A stretch of DNA of 64,000 bases from Bin87 sp965243255 (GTDB taxonomy: Bacteria > Chloroflexota > Dehalococcoidia > Lucifugimonadales > UBA3495), in the NCBI GenBank assembly GCA_965243255.1, contig CBDEUH010000004.1:1178001-1242000 (forward strand), in the 5' to 3' direction. The position numbers and the translations under genes were made by a program. The notes beneath the pieces are model-generated. The model was not told where the DNA came from and did not search any database. It was given only the letters and a program-made list of their open reading frames with translations. Below are positions 9,476 through 18,426 of the stretch, piece after piece. Numbering within the stretch: position 1 is the stretch's first letter; every line of letters begins with the position of its first letter.

Positions 9476-11217
9476 CTCTCCACACGAACCATTATGATGT
9501 CCATGCCGTGGTACTTCTGGTGCCGGACGGACGAAGCGTAGTGCCTCAGCAGCCGAAAGGAAACTTCCCTCTCGTCCACCACCTGGGGTTCTTCTTCCAG
9601 GTATGCGAGACGGTCGCCGAGGTTCTCTTCCTCCAGGACGGAAACAAATTCCAGGTCAACAGCCCTTCCGTCGGCGCGCGCGGATATCATCAAGCGCGGG
9701 GGGTTGCCCCGAGACTCAGCCTCTGCAAATTCGTTATCAGGCTGCAGCAGGCTCGAAACTGCCTCCTCACCTGCGGAGCGAAGGCGGTTGGTGGAAGATT
9801 CACTCCACCCCATCCTACCGGCGACATCCATCAGAAATGCGTCGATCCTTCTGAGTTCAGCTAAATCCAACCGGGTCGATAGCCTCCGGGGGCGGGACCT
9901 GGTCAGTTCCATGAAGAGGGTCAAGGCAACAGCCATTAGACCTCCCATTGTGACCCCATTTCCAAGCAACAGGTCCCAAGGGGATGGAATCAGACCTTCG
10001 AAAACGTTCTGAAACTCCATCGCCGCTCCAGTCGCCAAGGACAAGCCGACGATAAAGGTTTTCGAGACATCAATCCCATCCTGCATGACGGACTGAATGC
10101 CCTGTACGAAGAAGATGCCTATTGCAATCAGCAAAACAGCCCCCAGCACCGGACCGGGAATGAGCAGGAACAGGCTGGCAAGCTTTGGAAAGAGCGCCAC
10201 TGCCAGGAGAATCACCGCCATGGCGTATCCTACGTAGCGGGACGCTACTCCGGTGAGAGTCACCACGGAGATTGTCATGGACGAAAAGAAGGTTGGAGGA
10301 AGTATGCCGATAAAGGCAGACGCGAACATGCTGATACCGTTAGCATACAACGTGCCTTGCAGCATGCGGAAATCGGTGGCTCTGGGCTGCCGCCGGGAGG
10401 CTTGCTGAACAGCTACTGCATCGCCGATTCCTTTAACAGCATGCACCAGCGCCACTATAGCGAACATCGGCGCCATGGCCCAGAACGCAGCCGGAGGCGT
10501 GAGGTCCAGCCCCGGGAACCCGAAACCAGGAAAGCCGATCCAGGACGCGGCATACAGTGATTCCAACTCATAGAATCCGAAGGGAGCCGCAATTGCACAG
10601 CCACAGCCAATGCCTATGATCAGCGACCACGCCCGCAATCGCGCGGGCGCGCGCATAGTCAGCAGAGTGGAGACGACCAGTGTCGCCGCAACGACATACA
10701 AGCCCGCAGCCGGCGATGTGCCCTCCGGCGCCTCACCTATAACATCCAGAGTGACCGGCAGGATAGAGACGGAAATTAGCATGAGGACGGTACCCGACAC
10801 CGCCGGGGTTACAATCCGGCGCAACAAGGGCAACCAGGTCGGCACCGCCAAGTAACAGACTGCCGAAACAAGAAGGAGGCTGACCAGCAAGGTTGGTCCG
10901 CCTGCTTCCAATGCCAGTACAGAAACTGCGAGGTAAGTTGGAGAGATTACCGATATAAAGGTATGACCGGCCCCAAAACGCCAGATTTGAGACGCCTGTA
11001 ACGCAGTAACTGCGGCCAGCAGTATCAACGCTCCAAACATTGTCCAGGCGAGATACTCCTCGCTCTGCCCCCCGGCGACACCGACGATAACCACCACCAT
11101 TACCGTGATGGGCAGTCCAATCAAGGTTCCCTGAATGCCTACAAGCAGGGACAATAGTGGTGAACAGCGCTCGTTTGGTTCGTAGCGCAGATGACTGTCA
11201 GGGCGATTAGATGCCAA
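9472..11217 (-). CDS. Nucleobase (NCS2 xanthine/uracil-type) permease fused to an RsbW-like ATPase domain
   Basis: About 581 residues. The first roughly 440 carry 12-14 hydrophobic segments with the layout of nucleobase:cation symporters of the xanthine/uracil family. After the last segment comes a soluble domain of about 130 residues (LRRIDAFLMDVAGRMGWSES, then RLRSAGEEAVSSLL) resembling the first helices of RsbW/SpoIIAB-type HATPase domains, and the end HHxYHGMDIIMVRVES-like fits its last strand. The open frame runs back through the tRNA gene, so the start must lie after it; TTG at 11217 is my choice with no strong Shine-Dalgarno. Function as a regulated purine or pyrimidine importer is inferred. 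Confidence 0.75.
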   Translation of the reverse strand: MASNRPDSHLRYEPNERCSPLLSLLVGIQGTLIGLPITVMVVVIVGVAGGQSEEYLAWTMFGALILLAAVTALQASQIWRFGAGHTFISVISPTYLAVSVLALEAGGPTLLVSLLLVSAVCYLAVPTWLPLLRRIVTPAVSGTVLMLISVSILPVTLDVIGEAPEGTSPAAGLYVVAATLVVSTLLTMRAPARLRAWSLIIGIGCGCAIAAPFGFYELESLYAASWIGFPGFGFPGLDLTPPAAFWAMAPMFAIVALVHAVKGIGDAVAVQQASRRQPRATDFRMLQGTLYANGISMFASAFIGILPPTFFSSMTISVVTLTGVASRYVGYAMAVILLAVALFPKLASLFLLIPGPVLGAVLLIAIGIFFVQGIQSVMQDGIDVSKTFIVGLSLATGAAMEFQNVFEGLIPSPWDLLLGNGVTMGGLMAVALTLFMELTRSRPRRLSTRLDLAELRRIDAFLMDVAGRMGWSESSTNRLRSAGEEAVSSLLQPDNEFAEAESRGNPPRLMISARADGRAVDLEFVSVLEEENLGDRLAYLEEEPQVVDEREVSFRLLRHYASSVRHQKYHGMDIIMVRVES

Positions 11218-11264
11218 AGTAAAGTACCTGACGAGCGGGTGGGGATGCCGGCGCCCCGGGTTGA

Positions 11265-11351
11265 TGGTGCCGAAGGTCAGACTCGAACTGACACGGGATA
11301 TTATCCCACCGGTTTTTGAGACCGGCGCGTCTACCATTCCGCCACTTCGGC
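11265..11351 (-). tRNA. tRNA-Leu (anticodon CAA)
   Basis: The reverse strand folds as an 87-base class II tRNA: acceptor GCCGAAG paired with CTTCGGC, a D arm beginning TGGCGGAATGG, anticodon stem CCGGT/ACCGG with loop CTCAAAA (anticodon CAA), a long variable arm typical of leucine tRNAs, T arm with GTTCGAGTC, and an encoded 3' CCA. It would read UUG codons. Confidence 0.96.
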
Positions 11352-11362
11352 GCTACTGAAGC

Positions 11363-11371
11363 AGTATAGCA
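11363..11371 (-). promoter_or_regulatory. Extended -10 element of tRNA-Leu
   Basis: TGCTATACT on the minus strand, ending 12 bases before the first base of the tRNA. No convincing -35 is seen. The same element occurs in front of five other genes in the window. Confidence 0.5.
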
Positions 11372-11466
11372 CGCTTGCGCCAATGCACGGTTGCGTTGTA
11401 GCATAAATAGCCTGAAACGGCGTGCGGTTAGTACCTGGCGGCCCTTTCCCGAAGAGGCGGCACACC

Positions 11467-11922
11467 ATGACAAACATCAAGGAAAGACTGGACGAGGATA
11501 TCCGCAACACCATGCGCGCCCGCAACCGGGAACGGCTGGAGACGCTGCGCTTTCTCAAGAGCCAGATTCAACTAGTGGAAAAGAATAACCTAAAAGAGTT
11601 GGACGACGACGGCGTAACCGACGTCATCACCAAGCAAGCCAAAGATCGCCGCGAGAGCATCGAGATGTTCGGGCAGGGTGGTCGAGCAGACCTGGTTGCC
11701 AAGGAGGAATCGGCCTTGGCCATCCTACAGGAATATATGCCCGAGCAGATGGACGCCGAGGCCATCGAGGCCCTAGCCAGCCAGGTTATCGCCGATGTGG
11801 GAGCGTCAGGGCCCGGCGACCGAGGCAAGGTGATGGGACGCATCATGCCTCAGGTGCGGGGCAAGGCCGACGGCAGCCAGGTCAACGCCGTCGTATCTCG
11901 CTTGCTGGAAGCCCTGGGCTGA
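11467..11922 (+). CDS. GatB/YqeY domain protein
   Basis: 151 residues, the length of stand-alone YqeY proteins, which share the tail domain of the GatB amidotransferase subunit and are thought to contact tRNA. Recognisable blocks are the N-terminal helix (IKERLDEDIRNTMRARN), the ESIEMFGQGGRADLVAKEE segment, EYMPEQMD and the end GRIMPQVRGKADGSQVNAVVS. The ATG at 11467 begins the family's usual N-terminus. The gene lies 8 bases upstream of purQ and is probably in the same transcript. Confidence 0.92.
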   Translation: MTNIKERLDEDIRNTMRARNRERLETLRFLKSQIQLVEKNNLKELDDDGVTDVITKQAKDRRESIEMFGQGGRADLVAKEESALAILQEYMPEQMDAEAIEALASQVIADVGASGPGDRGKVMGRIMPQVRGKADGSQVNAVVSRLLEALG

Positions 11923-11930
11923 GCCCTCTT

Positions 11931-12635
11931 ATGCGTTTCGCCATCCTGGTCTTTCCCGGAACCTGGAGTGACACTGACTGCCACTACGCCGTCAGCGGCG
12001 TGCTGGGGCAAGAAGCCGGTTATGTGTGGCACAAATCGGCTGACCTTACCGGCTACGATGCCGTAATCGTCCCTGGCGGGTTTTCCTACGGCGACTACCT
12101 CCGCGCCGGCGCCATCGCCCGGTTCTCTCCCGTGATGGCGGAGGTGCAGGAATTCGCCGCCGCCGGCAGGCCTGTCATCGGCATTTGCAACGGCTTTCAG
12201 ATTCTCTGCGAGGCAGGCCTGCTACCAGGCGCGCTACGGCGCAACGGGCACCTGCAATACCGCTGCCAGTGGACACACCTGCGAACGGAGCGGGCGGACA
12301 CGCCGTTCAGCAGCCGCTGCCGGACCGCCCAGCCCCTGGCGGTGCCGGTGTCCCACGGCGAGGGAAGCTACTATGCCGACGACGCCACGGTTGCCCAGCT
12401 TGAGGAGCAGGGCCGGGTGCTGTTCCGCTACTGCGAAGCGGACGGTGCGGTGACGGAGGGCGCCAATCCCAACGGTTCGGTGTCCAACATCGCCGGTATC
12501 ATCAGCGAAGGGGGCAACGTGCTGGGCATGATGCCCCATCCGGAGCGCAGCTGTGAGCAGTTGCTTGGTTCTGATGACGGCAACCTGATTTTCGGCTCCA
12601 TAATCGACGCCGTTTCCGGCGCCACGCTTCGATAA
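11931..12635 (+). CDS. purQ: Phosphoribosylformylglycinamidine synthase, glutaminase subunit PurQ
   Basis: 234 residues. A class I glutamine amidotransferase that supplies ammonia to PurL in the fourth step of purine synthesis. The nucleophile Cys is in GICNGFQ, the His-Glu pair in PHPER, and VPGGFSYGDYLR is the typical oxyanion strand. It is separated from purL by one transporter gene. The small third subunit PurS is not visible in the window. Confidence 0.96.
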   Translation: MRFAILVFPGTWSDTDCHYAVSGVLGQEAGYVWHKSADLTGYDAVIVPGGFSYGDYLRAGAIARFSPVMAEVQEFAAAGRPVIGICNGFQILCEAGLLPGALRRNGHLQYRCQWTHLRTERADTPFSSRCRTAQPLAVPVSHGEGSYYADDATVAQLEEQGRVLFRYCEADGAVTEGANPNGSVSNIAGIISEGGNVLGMMPHPERSCEQLLGSDDGNLIFGSIIDAVSGATLR

Positions 12636-12644
12636 TCGCTGACA

Positions 12645-13571
12645 ATGCTGCTATCCCTTGGACTGGCGTGCATCTCAGTGCTGGGATTTGGCAGTTCGGC
12701 CGTGCTGGCGCGGCTGGGTATGTCAGGGCTGGGCGGGCTCCGCCCCATGCCCGGCGCATTGGTTTCGCTGGTGGCATCGACGCTGCTGGCAAGTACGCTG
12801 GCGCTGGCTTTTGAATTTGAGGCGATAATCGCACTGCCGGCCATCGCCATGGTTTGGCTGCTGGGCAACGGCATACTGACCTATATGGGGGGACGGTCCC
12901 AGCAGTACATCGCCATCAGCCTGGTGGGGGCGTCGCGGGTTACTCCCATTGTTGGCGGCGCCGCACTGTTCGCCGCACTTTACGCCATTACCTTCACTCG
13001 CTTCGGGGTTCCGGGGTTTGACGAGCATCTCAACGCGCCGATCGCCATTGGAACGGTGGTCGTAGTCGTCGGCCTTGCACTGACCGGAGGCAACTTCCTG
13101 CGGCAAAGCTGGGGACGGGACTGGCACTCGGTGTTGGGTTACGTGCTGGCGGTGTCCGCCGCGGCCTGCTACGGCGCGGCCACGCTGAGCGGACGGGTGC
13201 TCAGCAACCTTTACGGTTCCCCGCTGATGATGGCGGCAGGCAGTATGTTCTTTGCCACCCTCGTGCTGCTTCCCTTCTTCGGCAGGGACGCCGGTCAAAG
13301 CGCCAAGTCCAGTCGCTGGGCGACGTTCTACCTATTTCTGGCCGGGTTCGCGGCAGCGTGTGCGGTGATGTCGCTATACTTTGCGGTGACGCGGGAGGGT
13401 TCCAGCATATTGGTGCTCAGCCCGATAGTATCGTGCAATCCGCTGGTTACGCTGCTGCTCGCCCGGCTGTTCCTGCGCGGCAACGAAGCGGTCACCAAGG
13501 AACTCGTCATGGGCACACTGATGGCCGTTGGAGGCGTAACGCTGGTAGTCGTCGGCGGAATCACCGGCTAG
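12645..13571 (+). CDS. EamA/DMT-family membrane transporter
   Basis: 308 residues with ten predicted membrane helices in two similar halves, the arrangement of drug/metabolite transporters. It starts 9 bases after purQ and ends 53 bases before purL, so it is co-transcribed with purine genes. Substrate unknown; export of a purine-related compound is possible but only suggested by position. Confidence 0.85.
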   Translation: MLLSLGLACISVLGFGSSAVLARLGMSGLGGLRPMPGALVSLVASTLLASTLALAFEFEAIIALPAIAMVWLLGNGILTYMGGRSQQYIAISLVGASRVTPIVGGAALFAALYAITFTRFGVPGFDEHLNAPIAIGTVVVVVGLALTGGNFLRQSWGRDWHSVLGYVLAVSAAACYGAATLSGRVLSNLYGSPLMMAAGSMFFATLVLLPFFGRDAGQSAKSSRWATFYLFLAGFAAACAVMSLYFAVTREGSSILVLSPIVSCNPLVTLLLARLFLRGNEAVTKELVMGTLMAVGGVTLVVVGGITG

Positions 13572-13624
13572 TCCGGTCTCACAGAACCATGACTAACTGA
13601 ATTACTGAATCACTGAGGCTCACA

Positions 13625-15883
13625 ATGCCGGTTAGCAAGGAAATACTGGACGAAATCGCGCTGTCTCCGGCCGAATACGAGATGATCGTGGCACGGCTGG
13701 ACCGAGAGCCCAATCCGGTTGAGCTGGGAATGTTTGGTGCGCTGTGGAGCGAGCACTGCGGCTACAAGCACTCCCGCCCGCTGCTGCGGCTGCTGCCTTC
13801 TACGTCGGGGCGAACCCTCTCGCAGGCCGGAGCGGAAAACGCCGGGGCCATTGACATCGGCAATGGGTTGGCCGTGGTGTTCAAGGTGGAATCCCACAAC
13901 CATCCTTCGGCGGTGGAGCCCTTGCAGGGCGCGGCCACCGGAGTCGGGGGCATCGTGCGGGACATACTCGCCATGGGGGCACGTCCCATCGCCCTGCTCA
14001 ACTCCCTGCGCTTCGGGCCGCCGGACGAACCTGCCAACCGTCGCCTGTTGCGGGGCGTGGTGGACGGCATTGGGTGGTACGGCAACTGCATCGGCGTTCC
14101 GGACGTAGCCGGCGAAATATACTTCGACGAATCTTACTCCCAGAATCCGTTGGTCAACGCGATGTGCGTGGGCATTGCCCGTATCGGGGACCTGGCCAGC
14201 GCGGCAGCGGACACCCCCGGCGACGTGCTGCTGTTGGTTGGCGCCGGCACCGGCCGGGACGGCATTCATGGCGCTTCGGGGTTGGCCTCGCGCACGTTTG
14301 AGGAGGAGCAGGAGTTGCGGCCCACGGTGCAGGTGGGCAATCCCTTCCTGGAAAAGACACTGATTGAGGCGTGTCTGGAAGCGTTGTCCACCGGCAAAGT
14401 CCGCGCGCTGCAAGACCTGGGCGCGGCCGGCCTGACCAGCGCGGCGGTGGAATCGGTGGCACGAGGAGGGCGCGGCTTTGTCTTGGATATCGACCGGGTA
14501 CACCGCCGGGAGTCGGGGATGACCGGCTACGAGGTGATGCTTTCCGAATCGCAGGAGCGGATGCTGCTGGTGGCTGCCAAAGAGCATATACCGCAGATCC
14601 GCAACGTTTTCCATAAGTGGGACGTGGCCTGCCACCCGGTAGGTACGGTAACTGAAGAGCAGACAGCTCGGGTTACGGAGGGATCCCAAACCCTAGCGGC
14701 GGCTCCGGTGGAGCATCTGGCAGATGCGCCCCGGTATCGCTTGAGCGGACGGCCGACTCCCGAAGATGAGGAGCGGCGACGGATTGAATGGGCCGACCTA
14801 CCGTCCCCGGCGGCGGCCGGCATTAGTAACCCTGGGGACGCTATGCTGCGTCTGCTGGCGTCGCCCAACATTACCAGCCGTCAGGGAGTTTATCGTCAGT
14901 ACGACCACCAAGTGCAGACGAACACGGTAGTCGGGCCAGGCGACGGCGACGCGGCGGTGCTGCGCATCAAGGAGACGGGGCAGGCTATCGCCGTGGCGAT
15001 AGACGGGAATGGAAGGCAGTGTTTTCTGGACCCCTATCGCGGCGGGCAGCGGGTGGTTGCGGAGGTAACGCGCAACCTGTCCTGCGTGGGCGCGGAGCCG
15101 CTGGCCCTGACCGATTGTCTCAATTTCGGGAACCCGGAGCGGCCTGACATCTACTATCAGCTGGAGCAGTGCATCTCCGGCATGGCGGACGCTTGTAATC
15201 GGTTGGGCGTGCCGGTGGTGAGCGGCAATGTGAGCCTGTACAACGAAAGCCAGGCGGCCGCTATCTTTCCCACGCCCATCGTCGGCGGACTGGGGTTGCT
15301 GGACGACGCCAGCAAACACTGCCGGGCCGGATTCCCGGCATCAGGGCTGACGGTGGTTTTGCTGGGCGCTGATCGGGTAACGGCGGCAGTGTCGGAACTG
15401 GCTGGCAGCGAATACCTGTATGCGGTACACAACATCGTGCGCGGGCAGCCTGAGATTGACATGGACCTGGAGCGGAGGGCGCAGGCTCTGTGTCGCCGGA
15501 TGATTGTCGAGGGCGTGGTACTGTCAGCGCATGACTGTTCAGACGGCGGGTTTGCCGTGGCGCTGGCCGAGTCCTGCATCCTGGGCGACGGTCGCATCGG
15601 CGGCGGCGGTTCGGTGGGGTTCACGGCGGCGGACGCGTTTGCAGAGAGGATCCCGGAGCGCTGGGACGCAGCCCTGTTCGGTGAGGCTGCATCTAGAATC
15701 CTGGTGGCAGTGGAGCCGACGCAACTGCCGGCTTTGCTGGAGGCTGCGGCCGATATCAACGTACCAACGGCGGCCATCGGTGAGACGGGTGGCGCCCGAA
15801 TGCAAATTGGCCGGCTGGTCGATTTGGCGGTGGGGGAACTAGCCGATGCCTGGCACGGGGGGCTAAACGGGATTTGGGACTAG
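13625..15883 (+). CDS. purL: Phosphoribosylformylglycinamidine synthase, synthetase subunit PurL
   Basis: 752 residues, the usual size of the small PurL used with PurQ and PurS. It makes FGAM from FGAR, ATP and ammonia. Typical blocks are ALWSEHCGYKHS, KVESHNHPSAVEP, GAATGVGGIVRDI and, in the second half, LTDCLNFGNPE and SAHDCSDGG. GAGG precedes the ATG. The stop overlaps that of the convergent NYN gene by 4 bases (CTAG). Confidence 0.97.
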   Translation: MPVSKEILDEIALSPAEYEMIVARLDREPNPVELGMFGALWSEHCGYKHSRPLLRLLPSTSGRTLSQAGAENAGAIDIGNGLAVVFKVESHNHPSAVEPLQGAATGVGGIVRDILAMGARPIALLNSLRFGPPDEPANRRLLRGVVDGIGWYGNCIGVPDVAGEIYFDESYSQNPLVNAMCVGIARIGDLASAAADTPGDVLLLVGAGTGRDGIHGASGLASRTFEEEQELRPTVQVGNPFLEKTLIEACLEALSTGKVRALQDLGAAGLTSAAVESVARGGRGFVLDIDRVHRRESGMTGYEVMLSESQERMLLVAAKEHIPQIRNVFHKWDVACHPVGTVTEEQTARVTEGSQTLAAAPVEHLADAPRYRLSGRPTPEDEERRRIEWADLPSPAAAGISNPGDAMLRLLASPNITSRQGVYRQYDHQVQTNTVVGPGDGDAAVLRIKETGQAIAVAIDGNGRQCFLDPYRGGQRVVAEVTRNLSCVGAEPLALTDCLNFGNPERPDIYYQLEQCISGMADACNRLGVPVVSGNVSLYNESQAAAIFPTPIVGGLGLLDDASKHCRAGFPASGLTVVLLGADRVTAAVSELAGSEYLYAVHNIVRGQPEIDMDLERRAQALCRRMIVEGVVLSAHDCSDGGFAVALAESCILGDGRIGGGGSVGFTAADAFAERIPERWDAALFGEAASRILVAVEPTQLPALLEAAADINVPTAAIGETGGARMQIGRLVDLAVGELADAWHGGLNGIWD

Positions 15884-17511
15884 GTCAGGGCCACCACAGG
15901 CTCGGCATCAGGGCGGGCAGCCTCGGCGGAGCCGTGCTCATCCAGCGGGGGCGTGGCGATGGCCTCGTTGGTTCCGATTTTCGGCTCCGCCGGCTCGTAG
16001 GGCAGCCCCAGGCGGGCGCCCAACGCGATGCCGGTCAGCGGATGGTTTCGGTTCAGCCCGAAGACGCGCTTGCGTCGCAATCGGTTAGTTTCAGAGTCGC
16101 GGACGCTGACGTTGCGGTACTGGAACACGCCGTTGGACGCCAGGGAGCGAATCAGGCGGATGACGAAGGTGCGGGAGCTGTTTCCGCCCCAGTGGGCCAT
16201 GATGGTGGGGTCTTCGACCTCAATGCCGGCGGCCAGGGCCTGGGCAATTTCACCGCATAGGGCGTTGAACATCACCGAGTCGGCGCCGTCGCGTTCTTCC
16301 AGGGTGTGGCCCATAACGATCAAGTCGACGACCCGGGCAACGTCGCCCGGCCCATCTTCGGAAGCGGGCAGGTCCAAGCCGGCAACGGCATCGGACAAGG
16401 CTGCGTCGAAACCTTCGGGTTCCGGAGTTGAACGCTTGCGCTGGGTGGGAGCAACCGCTGCCGGCGCCGGTTCATCGTCAACCTCGGGAGCATCCGCAGG
16501 TTCATCCGCGCGGTCGGCGAAGTCATCGGGGATTTCGGCGGCGTCAGTGGCCTCAGCTACTTCCGGCTGCTCGTCTTCTTCATAGGAATCGATGGTGTCG
16601 TCTTCGTCGCGAATCTGGGGGATCGGGTCGGGCTCGTCGGCCATGAGGACCCAGTCAACGAGGTCAACGCTGCGGATTTTGATGTTGCCTTCCTCGGCGA
16701 CGCGGAGCATCAGCTTTTTGAATCCGGAGAAGCCGAGCTTGCGCTCGTCGAATCCGGCGATGCGGCGGACCAGGCGCTGCTTCAGGGAAGTCAGGAGCAG
16801 AGTGTGTCCGGCGGCGCGCTCGCTGCGGATGACCTCTTCGATGGCTCGAATCACTTCAGGGAGCTGGTGGCGACCAGGGTTGCTCAGCTGCTGAGCTGGC
16901 GCAACCTGACGGGAGCGCTGGTAGGGGCCGCGGTGGGACACGGGTTCGATGTCGATGGGGTCAACGTCGGAGTCGTAGAAAATCAGGCCGTCAACGTGGT
17001 CGGCCATACGTCGGGAGGTGGCCCAGGAGACGCCTACCACCAGGACGCGCTTGCCCACCGAGCGGAGGGAGTTGATGACGTGTATGAAGTCGGAGTCGCC
17101 GGATACCAGGACGAAGGTCTTGATGTTAGGGAAGTTGTGGGCGGTATCGATGCAGTCCGCAGTCATCTTGACGTCAACGCTGTTTTTGACGGCGATGGTG
17201 CGGCCGGGACCGTGGGCGCCGCTGGGAGGGAGACGGGTGGGGACGTACACGGGCTCGATGCCGGCGGCATAGAGGGAAGGCGGGTCCTGGATAAACTGGC
17301 TGGCGCCCTTGAGTTCCGGAGCGCGGGTTACCCAGTCGGCATAGGCCTTACCTACCACCACGCGGCCATGATTGGAGACTTCTTCTTTGAGGGCGGATAC
17401 GTTGGGAGTGCGGCCACGGGTGGCGAGGCTTATCTTGAAATTCTCCCAATCGATGAATAATGCTACGTCGTCGCTGAATGACGAATTGCCGTTGACCTGT
17501 TGAGTAGCGAT
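15880..17511 (-). CDS. NYN (PIN-like) RNase domain protein with OST-HTH/LOTUS domain
   Basis: About 543 residues if read from ATC at 17511. N-terminal NYN domain: VALFIDWENFK supplies the first Asp and Asn, and MTADCIDTAH and VLVSGDSDF the other acidic residues of a LabA/DUF88-type nuclease. Then comes an OST-HTH/LOTUS domain (PEVIRAIEEVIRSERAAG through FSGFKKLMLRVAEEGNIKI), an acidic linker, and a C-terminal module of about 150 residues I do not recognise. The first ordinary start (GTG 17361) would cut away the first catalytic strand. The frame is open back to a TGA at 17521-17523 and contains no ATG, GTG or TTG before FIDWEN. ATC at 17511 lies 7 bases after GAGG. RNA cleavage or RNA silencing is the expected role; no target is known. 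Confidence 0.88.
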   Translation of the reverse strand: MATQQVNGNSSFSDDVALFIDWENFKISLATRGRTPNVSALKEEVSNHGRVVVGKAYADWVTRAPELKGASQFIQDPPSLYAAGIEPVYVPTRLPPSGAHGPGRTIAVKNSVDVKMTADCIDTAHNFPNIKTFVLVSGDSDFIHVINSLRSVGKRVLVVGVSWATSRRMADHVDGLIFYDSDVDPIDIEPVSHRGPYQRSRQVAPAQQLSNPGRHQLPEVIRAIEEVIRSERAAGHTLLLTSLKQRLVRRIAGFDERKLGFSGFKKLMLRVAEEGNIKIRSVDLVDWVLMADEPDPIPQIRDEDDTIDSYEEDEQPEVAEATDAAEIPDDFADRADEPADAPEVDDEPAPAAVAPTQRKRSTPEPEGFDAALSDAVAGLDLPASEDGPGDVARVVDLIVMGHTLEERDGADSVMFNALCGEIAQALAAGIEVEDPTIMAHWGGNSSRTFVIRLIRSLASNGVFQYRNVSVRDSETNRLRRKRVFGLNRNHPLTGIALGARLGLPYEPAEPKIGTNEAIATPPLDEHGSAEAARPDAEPVVALT

Positions 17512-17556
17512 GATAGTACCTCAGTTTGCCCGATTAGAGGAGCGTGGGTTTGATCA

Positions 17557-17585
17557 AGTTTAGTCTGGCAGACTAACAGCGTCAA
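17557..17585 (-). promoter_or_regulatory. Promoter of the NYN/OST-HTH gene
   Basis: On the minus strand TTGACG (17580-17585), a 17-base spacer and TAAACT (17557-17562). Transcription would start near 17550, about 40 bases before the proposed ATC start. A perfect palindrome fills the space between the two hexamers. A weaker TTGATC...TAACAG pair on the plus strand overlaps the same palindrome. Confidence 0.55.
17560..17576. promoter_or_regulatory. 17-bp perfect palindrome, likely repressor operator
   Basis: TTAGTCTG-G-CAGACTAA, eight perfectly matched bases each side of a central G, placed exactly between -35 and -10 of the NYN promoter. A dimeric repressor bound there would block RNA polymerase. 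The outline TTAG...CTAA recalls sites of DtxR-type metal regulators, but I cannot assign the family. Confidence 0.6.
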
Positions 17586-17771
17586 GTTTGGAAAGAACGG
17601 TTCAGGCGTAGATACCGGCGGCGGGCGAGATTCATGCCCCCGCCGGCAGGTTTGGGCCGGGGTACAGCAACTTCGGGAGCGGGAGGATGAAGGGTGGTGG
17701 GGTGGGGAATCACTGAAGGAGAGCTAGTGTGTCAGGGGGGAGGCGGGAAGGACGGCACGGGGTAGCGGGGC

Positions 17772-18422
17772 ATGGGTCGGGTTGTTGATGGCGCTGCGGG
17801 CGTTATGGTATGGTGCGGCGGGAAATTTTGCGTTGATTTAGAAGCGGGAACCGGTTTGGACTTGGCATCTTGTGGGGCATGGGGGCTGGCACGCCTCCTT
17901 ACCGCCGTCGCAGCGCTGGCTGTCGCTGGTTTGCCAGTTGTCGCAGTGGTCTTGCCCCAGGGTTTGGCGGAGGCCAACGGCACCTCAACCATCGTGTTCG
18001 ACGAGACCCGAGGCGCATACCGGCTGGTAGTGGGCATACTGCCGGCCCGCCCGGTGATACCGCAGACACACTTGGCAATCCAGGTTTATGATGCGGCCGA
18101 CGCGACGCTGCTGAGAGACACCGACGTCGAAATGCAGGTTGTCGCCACCGGGCCGCCGGGCGTGTCGGGTTTCGGGCCGCAGCAGGTGCTGAACGAGCAG
18201 ACGCTGCGGTATTTTGAAGTTGACGTGCCGTTCAGCGTAACCGGACCCTGGCAAATATCGGTAATGGTGTCATCCGAGCGCGGCGAGGAGGAATTCGTGC
18301 TGGACATGGCGGTAGGAGAACCCGGCGCACGAATCCAGTGGATCTGGATTGCGGGAGTGATGGCGGCTATCGTAGCGGTGGGAATCTGGACCTGGCTAAC
18401 CCTGCAACGGCGGCGAGGCTGA
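17772..18422 (+). CDS. Exported or membrane-anchored protein, FixH/YtkA-like
   Basis: Up to 216 residues; the start is uncertain (ATG 17772 or ATG 17805). A hydrophobic segment (LLTAVAALAVAGLPVVAVVL) precedes an extracellular beta-rich domain with GAYRLVVGILPARP and GPWQISVMVSS, and a second helix (IWIAGVMAAIVAVGIWTWL) ends in RRRG. A beta domain between an N-terminal signal and a C-terminal anchor is seen in FixH/YtkA-like proteins linked to copper or oxidase assembly; this is a resemblance only. It lies 4 bases upstream of the next membrane protein and surely shares its transcript. Confidence 0.7.
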   Translation: MGRVVDGAAGVMVWCGGKFCVDLEAGTGLDLASCGAWGLARLLTAVAALAVAGLPVVAVVLPQGLAEANGTSTIVFDETRGAYRLVVGILPARPVIPQTHLAIQVYDAADATLLRDTDVEMQVVATGPPGVSGFGPQQVLNEQTLRYFEVDVPFSVTGPWQISVMVSSERGEEEFVLDMAVGEPGARIQWIWIAGVMAAIVAVGIWTWLTLQRRRG

Positions 18423-18426
18423 CGGC

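Noticed and set aside
11218..11337. Longer permease start within the tRNA
   Set aside because: The frame runs through tRNA-Leu; a coding start inside the tRNA is not credible.
17615..17646. CCGGCGG...CCGCCGG hairpin as a terminator
   Set aside because: Strong GC stem but no T run on either strand and no gene ends there; left as a chance structure.
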